Both the position numbers and the translations under genes were made by a program. A stretch of 64,000 bases of DNA, taken from contig CM077116.1 in assembly GCA_039619475.1 (NCBI GenBank), positions 371,766,294-371,830,293 on the forward strand, in the 5' to 3' direction. The notes under the pieces are model-generated. The model ran no database searches. It had not been told where the DNA came from and was given only the letters and a program-made list of their open reading frames with translations. Shown one piece after another: positions 58,628 to 64,000 of this stretch. The first letter of the stretch is position 1. The number at the start of each line of letters is the position of its first letter. This stretch comes from Icerya purchasi (Eukaryota > Arthropoda > Insecta > Hemiptera > Monophlebidae).

Positions 58628-59229
58628 TCGCACCAGCATTAAAAAATTGGCCAAGAGGGGGCGACGTAACTCTCTTTAAAAATAATTAGGTAGCGGAAAT
58701 TTGACGAACCAAAACGTATCACTGCTTATAGCTTTTTAATCAAAAGCTTAATATAGTTAAAGGAATTTAGATTTTTTTTTTTTTTTTTTTTTTGAGGAAA
58801 ATGTGTAAAAATAAAAGAAATAAGACAGGATGTTTAATTGTTTTCTATATATTTTACAAGAATGTAATATTCACATACATAATGTATATTTCTGTTTGTA
58901 CAAAATAGTACAAAAATAAAAATGTATTCACTATAATACGAGAAAAGGAGCTCTTTTTTTTCTATTTAATTGATAATTAAAAGTAAAAACAAAAATAATA
59001 ATCATAATAAACGATTAAATGGTGATTTTAGTCGCAATTTCGGGACACGCAGTTTCCCGAATGTATTAAGTCTAATGAACACATGGCCGTAATTTATTTT
59101 CGCTTTAATCACCGTCGTCTTCTGGTGAAAACGGGGGGCGAGACAGTTTCTTAATACTTCATTAGGCGACAGGCGCGCATGCGCTACTGCAAAGATTTCC
59201 GTCCGTACGACCGGGGTCAGCCAGTGCTA
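58628..59229. other. 3' flank of the minus-strand gene
   Basis: Contains a T22 run near 58771-58792. Probably 3' untranslated sequence of the gene on the minus strand up to the polyadenylation signal at 59098-59093 or a further one. Confidence 0.4.
59093..59098 (-). terminator. Candidate polyadenylation signal AATAAA
   Basis: A canonical hexamer on the minus strand, about 130 bases past the TAA stop at 59230-59232. Plausible position for a short 3' untranslated region; no other support. Confidence 0.35.
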
Positions 59230-60978
59230 TTATTCGACGACGCCGGCAGCCTGAATTTTATTTACAACTTGCTTCACCCATCCTCTGGTCGGTAAAGAAC
59301 TGGACTCGAGAACGGTCACCTGATTGCCGTCGTTAATCTGCTTCTTCAACTCGACGACGGTGAATCGTTTGGTGTTCGGAATTAATTTAACCGTTTTCGG
59401 TTTGATCGGGACCGGCGGCGGGATACGAATCGGCTTGTGAACGGTTATGTTCGGAGTTAATAAATGCGCGTACGATCTACTGCTGAACTTGATGGTAGTA
59501 CGGTCGGTCGGCGGATCGTCGAAATCGAACAGCAGACTGTTCCGACGCGATTCCAGCGAATTGTCGCTGTTCAGAAACAGTTTCTCCACTTCTTCGAATT
59601 TGTGCTCGTAAAAACTGTCGGCCGAACAGTCGCTATCGGCGCAACAGTGCTCCGACAGTTGACGTACATCCGCCGGTTTATCGTCGATCGTGGCGCCGCC
59701 GTTCATCGTCGGAGTCGATTGCGCGCAGAACGGCCTGATACCGAGAATAGAAGCGGCTTTCCGGGAAGGAGTTATGGTCGAAAAGAGCACCCTCGGGTCG
59801 GCGTAGTCGCTCAGTTCGGTACATTTAGCAATTCTGGCGCCGAGCTTCGAACTGCCCTGTCGGTAGCCGGTTGCTGATAGTAGTAACGCGGACAGGTTAT
59901 TATTATCCGTTTGATCGCAATAGTATGTGGACTTTGCGTCGCGATGCGTATCGCTACTGCTAACGTTGCTACGACTATTATTATTGCTGTAACAATTATT
60001 ACCGTTGTCGTTACTAGTGCCATTCGGCTGATGGTACTGGTGCTCGTCTAGCTGAAGTTTCAGACTGGATATTTTGGCGCTCAGATTGTTCATCATCTTC
60101 ATCAAGGTTAGCCTAGTGGTAACGCTGGTTCGGTAGAATTTGCACTCCGGGTGAACGTTCAAATTGTGCAGACTGTGATGCGGCGTCGTGTCCGAACTGC
60201 TCCCGGTCAGACTTTTACCGTGGTCGTTAGCGGCCGTCGTGGCCAGCATCAAGCAACTGTTCGAGCATTCGGTGGTTCCATCTTCGATGGCGAAATCTTT
60301 CATCTGCTGCGGTTTGTCGGACGCGATGGTTTTCGGCCTGTTCGTTTTCCAGCTATCGTCGGTGCTGATCTGGAAAGTTCGCGGCAACGAATCGGCCTTT
60401 TTGCTGGGCGCCGCCAGGTGCTGGTCTTGCTGTTTCAGCCAGACAATCGGAGAGGTCGGAATCAGCGTATTCAGACTGGAGGAAAGAGTGTTTTCGGCTA
60501 CGGAATTCGACGCGGCCGACGAGGAGGAACAGCAAGATTCTAGCTTGCACGACGACGAGAGCGACGTGTCGTAATCGTCTTCGATGTAGTCCAAACTGTC
60601 GTTTTGCAACGATTTAGCACTGTCGCTGCTCTGGTCGTCGCGAATCTGCTTCAAAATGTTGCGCAAACGATTTTCGTAGGCGACGTCGTCGCCGGAGGAA
60701 TGGTTGTTGAAGGAGGATAAGTCGTTCTCTTCACTCTTGATGGCTTGCTGGAATTTTTTATTTTCCATTATAAGCTGTCCGATGATCTCCTCGATCGCCT
60801 TTTCTTTACTGATGTAATTAATATCGTCGGTGTTATCGCCGTTCGTAAAGCTGTACGACATGCTACGAATTACTTTAGGCGAGACGTTAAATTCGTCGTT
60901 GCGATCGCCATCGCCACGTTCATTCGTCGCGGCCGAATTAAACAATACTTTATCTTGACTATCGCTGTCAACACCATC
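59230..60978 (-). CDS. Terminal coding exon of an unidentified Ser/Asn-rich protein (582 codons)
   Basis: A long open exon read from 60978 down to TAA at 59230. I place its start at acceptor TTTTGCAG|GAT rather than at an upstream ATG, because the extra residues upstream are T-rich intron-like sequence (Phe/Leu-rich when translated). The frame before the acceptor is phase 0. The product is largely disordered: Ser, Asn and Asp runs, a Cys/Ser cluster (SSSCKLESCCSSSSAAS), then an Asn-rich tract. Ordered-looking segments are EEIIGQLIMENKKFQQAIK (helical, near residue 60), RLTLMKMMNNLSAKISSLKL (coiled-coil-like, near 290), the proline motif RIPPPVPIKPKTVKL (possible SH3 ligand) and a C-terminal block ending GWVKQVVNKIQAAGVVE. 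The exon is much GC-richer than its surroundings, supporting selection. I do not recognise the family; a cytoskeletal or Rho-signalling scaffold is a guess. No catalytic domain lies in this exon. Confidence 0.8.
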   Translation of the reverse strand, partial: DGVDSDSQDKVLFNSAATNERGDGDRNDEFNVSPKVIRSMSYSFTNGDNTDDINYISKEKAIEEIIGQLIMENKKFQQAIKSEENDLSSFNNHSSGDDVAYENRLRNILKQIRDDQSSDSAKSLQNDSLDYIEDDYDTSLSSSCKLESCCSSSSAASNSVAENTLSSSLNTLIPTSPIVWLKQQDQHLAAPSKKADSLPRTFQISTDDSWKTNRPKTIASDKPQQMKDFAIEDGTTECSNSCLMLATTAANDHGKSLTGSSSDTTPHHSLHNLNVHPECKFYRTSVTTRLTLMKMMNNLSAKISSLKLQLDEHQYHQPNGTSNDNGNNCYSNNNSRSNVSSSDTHRDAKSTYYCDQTDNNNLSALLLSATGYRQGSSKLGARIAKCTELSDYADPRVLFSTITPSRKAASILGIRPFCAQSTPTMNGGATIDDKPADVRQLSEHCCADSDCSADSFYEHKFEEVEKLFLNSDNSLESRRNSLLFDFDDPPTDRTTIKFSSRSYAHLLTPNITVHKPIRIPPPVPIKPKTVKLIPNTKRFTVVELKKQINDGNQVTVLESSSLPTRGWVKQVVNKIQAAGVVE

Positions 60979-61813
60979 CTGCAAAATTTTGAAAGTTTTT
61001 AAACAATTTTTGAATTGAAAAAGCTTTCCGAAAAAAGTGCATGCAAACGCGCGAATGTTGAAGATTAAATGTATATAAAGTAAGCGAAAGAAGAAAAGGG
61101 TAAATCTAAAAAAAGACATTAACGATGATATTTTGAAAAATAATAATAATTTTTAGGGAAATAATATAGAACTTGACAATCCTGATATATACATACATAT
61201 ATGCGTGTGTGTTTTCCGAAAAATTTATTGAAACAGTATCTTTATTATTGAATAGCTTTGTAAACATAGTATCACAACCGCCAATAGACCAAAGTCTTCT
61301 CTAGATAAAATCATGCCATTTCAGTGAAAACAACCGGTATAATTACATCGTAGAGATTCCAAAAAAGTACAAAAATTCATAACCACGCTTCAATCACGAT
61401 TATACCCCAAGATCTATGATAAATCCATATAGTAGCATAAAGTACACACAGCCCTTTTACACGACACGGGTGTAAAAAGGCATATGTTAGTCACGTGCGG
61501 GGTAAGTATGCTGAATACTGGGAGATAAAATGCTCGGTTTTCCGTACGCTGTAATAGATTAGCACACTTCAGCGTGGTAATATGGGGGCAAAATTGTTAT
61601 TATTATCGTTATTTTTATTATTCTTATTACGATTATTACTGTAAATACTTTCTAAAATTTTAATTACGTGTAATAATTGTGGTAAAGTTAGATTCGTACG
61701 ATGTAAATGAATTATAAACATTAAACAAAAAAAAGAAGAAACCACTACTTTTGTACTTTTGTACAGAAGCACATTGTAATACTTCGGTTGGCGCATGAAA
61801 TACGACTATTTCA
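60979..61813. other. Intron upstream of the terminal exon (minus strand)
   Basis: T-rich polypyrimidine sequence next to the acceptor at 60979-60980, then ordinary AT-rich intron DNA. An AAT-repeat-like patch at 61595-61640 explains the Asn-rich minus-strand frame there. Confidence 0.5.
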
Positions 61814-63328
61814 ATAGAAGCATCTAAAATGTACCCGATGAGGAAGAGCCGTTTTATTCGGAAAGTATCATTAAATTTGTGGGATTTTTAAGATTCGATC
61901 AGGCAGCAGTACATTCTGTTCGTTCCGAAATATTACGGATATTTCGGAGGATTTTATTTTAAATTATTTCTTTTTTTTTGTAATCAAAATTATATACATT
62001 TTTCGTATGCCGTATATGTACATACATACATATATTTCTTAAAATAATTTACATAAAAAATAATTTTTTCTTCAAATATTTCTCTTTAACCATAATTAAT
62101 AATTATTTTCAAAAATACACTTAAAATTTGTAAAAGATACCATTTCTTTCTTAATTATACATAATATGATACGGGTTCGGTACGCGTAGTGCTACCTCTT
62201 GACGACGTTGGAGTTAGAAATATTAGTCTTTGATGATTCATCTACTCACGATCTCTCAAACGTCGTTCTAGGTTGCATCGCTGCTTTGTAGTCGTGTCAA
62301 GAACGCACCAAAATCCCCATGTTCGGTTGCAAGTCCGGTCGTTCGAACGGTTGCATCGGGGCAGAGACGCGTTAGTGTCCGAGTGCTAGTGGTCGAGGGC
62401 TGCGACAGTGACTTGTGCTTGCGGCGAAACGCGCTTTGGTATACTGTGTGTGTCGAGTAACGTTGAGCTGCAGGCAGGCTGTAAAATCCCGCCAAAATTT
62501 AGGCAGGGGAGTATGTGCGGTGATCTACGCAGAAGTTTCTATAGGAGCACTTGTGCGTAGCCTTTACCGTGGCACAGAACAGTCGTCGATCTGTTGTCCC
62601 GGGTATCTAGTCGTTGCAAACGTATAACTAGTCGTTTTCGTACCGTCTTTTTGCTTAAAATATGAGCACAATGCCGTCAATTTAAACCGTTTTTTTTTTT
62701 TTATATAATTTGTTGCGATACGTTGTTTTTATTTGTGTTTAGTTTGTTACCGGTGTTAATGTCATACATGCGCGTCCATTCGATCGTTTAATTAATCGTT
62801 TTGGGCCGTTTTTCATAAATATAAGCGTTTTACGGCCATTGTCCATTACTAAACACGTGGTGAATTCTCGCAATGATATGTCTCAATGGAGAGAGGCGGC
62901 TCCTGTGGATGGAATCGGGGCCACACGGTCGAACAAATTATAAATTTGGTGCGTTATGTCGATTTTTTTCCTTATTTACTCGTACATAATAAAAACTAAG
63001 TACCGCTGAGTTATTCGTAGTATAGTCGATGCCACTGGCACCTGTTTCATATATGTATGTATATATAAAAAAAAAAAAAAAAGAGATTTTGGGTACGCGG
63101 TTTATATTAATTTCACGGGAAATATCAGTTCTCTTCACATTAACGGCGCCGCGAAAGAGGGATACTTAAAAGTCACGAAAGACGAGTTCCTATGAAATGT
63201 TACTTTTTTATAACTTTCAAAAATTCAATACTGCCCTTTATTTCATTACAAAAACCGCACAAATTTAATGATACTTTCCGAATAAAACGGCTCCTCTTCA
63301 TCGCGTGCATTTTAGACGATTGTCTATT
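61814..63328. mobile_element. 1.5-kb element or insertion bounded by about 75-bp inverted repeats
   Basis: The segment from 61814 (aatagaagcatctaaaatgt) through gagccgttttattcggaaag and tatcattaaatttgtg is repeated in inverted orientation at 63328-63249, with about 90 percent matching bases by eye. Such paired ends are the form of a DNA transposon with terminal inverted repeats. No transposase is visible and I could not fix a target duplication. The interior includes the CpG-rich block 62160-62640, so the ends could instead be two solo copies of a small repeat. Confidence 0.5.
62250..62640 (-). promoter_or_regulatory. CpG-rich block; candidate first exon or promoter
   Basis: Compared with its AT-rich flanks this block is rich in CpG and in cgtt/gtcg words, as expected of an unmethylated start region. 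On the minus strand it ends at a good donor, gagatc|gtgagtag, at 62250/62249. It could be a non-coding first exon of the gene whose terminal exon lies at 60978. The longest frame (62495-62268) has no recognisable product. Alternatively it is part of the inverted-repeat element that surrounds it. Confidence 0.25.
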
Positions 63329-63694
63329 TCACTAAAAAACATGAATTGAAACTGTTCAGATTATAGATTGAACAAAATAATCACTAAATATTCATTTTGT
63401 TCCATCCTGCCGGCGTTTGCGCGATTCGCGTTTACATCGTGCTACAGATTTCAGAGTTGTTATTGTAATATTACACTACTTAATCCGTGACAACATCTAC
63501 CAACATATACTAACATATTCGACTCATTAGTTCACGTCATCGTTTAGACGAGACGCCGTATGTGCTTCCCTCGAGAGCATTCGCGGGACACTTCTGTTAC
63601 GTACAAAAAGTAAATGTCTCATAAATGTAACGGGAATAGTAAGAAAGTAAAACATGATTTTCTTATAATGTAAGAATGACATTTAATAAATAAA
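63329..63694. other. AT-rich spacer
   Basis: No gene or element recognised. Confidence 0.5.
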
Positions 63695-64000
63695 GCGGCA
63701 TGATAGTCTAGTTGCTAGAGCGCTTGACTTCCGTTATGGAGATCACAGGTTCGATCCCGAGCGACGACGAACTTATTACAAGAATTTAAATTAAAATAAT
63801 CGCTAATAATCACGTGGAAGGCAATGGAAAACCACCACGTTCAACATCATATGCGCGCTAGGTCAGTACATAGCAGACCCACACGGGACTGCACTTGTAT
63901 ATGCCGATATAAATCAAGCGATTACTAATCAGTTCCGGATGTAGTCTTGCGTGTGTACACCTGCGTTGCATATAACAATTGCCTAGTACACTATGCCTGT
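63695..64000 (+). mobile_element. SINE-2 copy 3 (reaches the window edge)
   Basis: The best preserved copy of this family. A tRNA-like head has A box tagtctagttgctagagcg (63704) and B box ggttcgatcccgag (63748), close to the polymerase III consensus. The body runs through gaaggcaatggaaaacca, gcgcgctaggtcagtaca, tgtatatgccgatataaatc, and the tail shared with 56105-56200. The element continues beyond the window. Confidence 0.88.

Noticed and set aside
59464..60574. Plus-strand frames of 128-137 codons opposite the terminal exon
   Set aside because: They are antisense shadows of the GC-rich minus-strand exon and show Arg/Val-rich antisense composition.
59230..61119. Whole 629-codon frame as one exon
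   Set aside because: The first 47 codons are T-rich intron-like sequence before a clear acceptor at 60979-60980.
5224..63760. tRNA genes at the SINE heads
   Set aside because: The tRNA-like parts lack full cloverleaf pairing and continue into shared SINE bodies.

Overview
This window is nuclear DNA from an insect with an AT-rich, repeat-laden genome. The evidence is a spliced insect odorant receptor gene, several non-LTR retrotransposon families, two tRNA-derived SINE families, Helitrons, mariner-type elements and long low-complexity introns. It is not bacterial: there are no operons, ribosome binding sites or CRISPR arrays. I cannot place the species; a hemipteran-like insect is only a guess.

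Only two host protein-coding loci are well supported. (1) An odorant receptor (OR) of about 435 residues on the + strand is split into four exons (6791-7671, 17967-18066, 20136-20240, 41051-41272). All introns have GT/AG ends and compatible phase, and the gene spans 34.5 kb. (2) A 582-codon terminal exon on the - strand (59230-60978) belongs to a Ser/Asn-rich protein I cannot name; its upstream exons are mostly or wholly outside the window. A 94-residue ORF at 55307-55591 is possible but unproven.

The rest is layered mobile DNA. One RNase-H-bearing LINE family (here LINE-A) occurs as six decayed copies (1490-3432, 4056-4560, 8230-9509, about 11650-12962, 16714-17640 minus, 37602-38814). A CFDP2-type endonuclease LINE (LINE-B, 12963-16085 minus) sits against the 3' side of a LINE-A copy. 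A Jockey-like RT fragment lies at 20900-21710. An I-clade LINE with gag zinc knuckle, endonuclease, RT, RNase H and a TAA-repeat tail fills about 49524-54170 (minus). Two Helitrons are arranged head to tail at 42908-47314, and a mariner-like element has landed in the first bases of the second. A mariner at 10635-11544 carries an in-frame deletion of the first two catalytic Asp motifs. Smaller pieces include a 178-bp perfect-hairpin MITE, a 289-bp TIR element and a 1.5-kb TIR element.

The outstanding feature is a 15,879-bp foldback element (21717-37595) inside OR intron 3. Its inverted arms are 7,550 and 7,736 bp, almost identical, and separated by a 593-bp TA-rich spacer. A 6-bp direct repeat (acatta) abuts both ends exactly. 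The 186-bp difference between arms equals one extra copy of a 186-bp tandem unit. Both termini carry arrays of about 14 repeats with an exact 31-bp spacing, and the arms hold diverged modules with unidentified short ORFs. A decayed relative at 48545-49010 shows it belongs to a family. Since it lies in a transcribed intron, OR pre-mRNA would contain a hairpin of about 7.5 kb.
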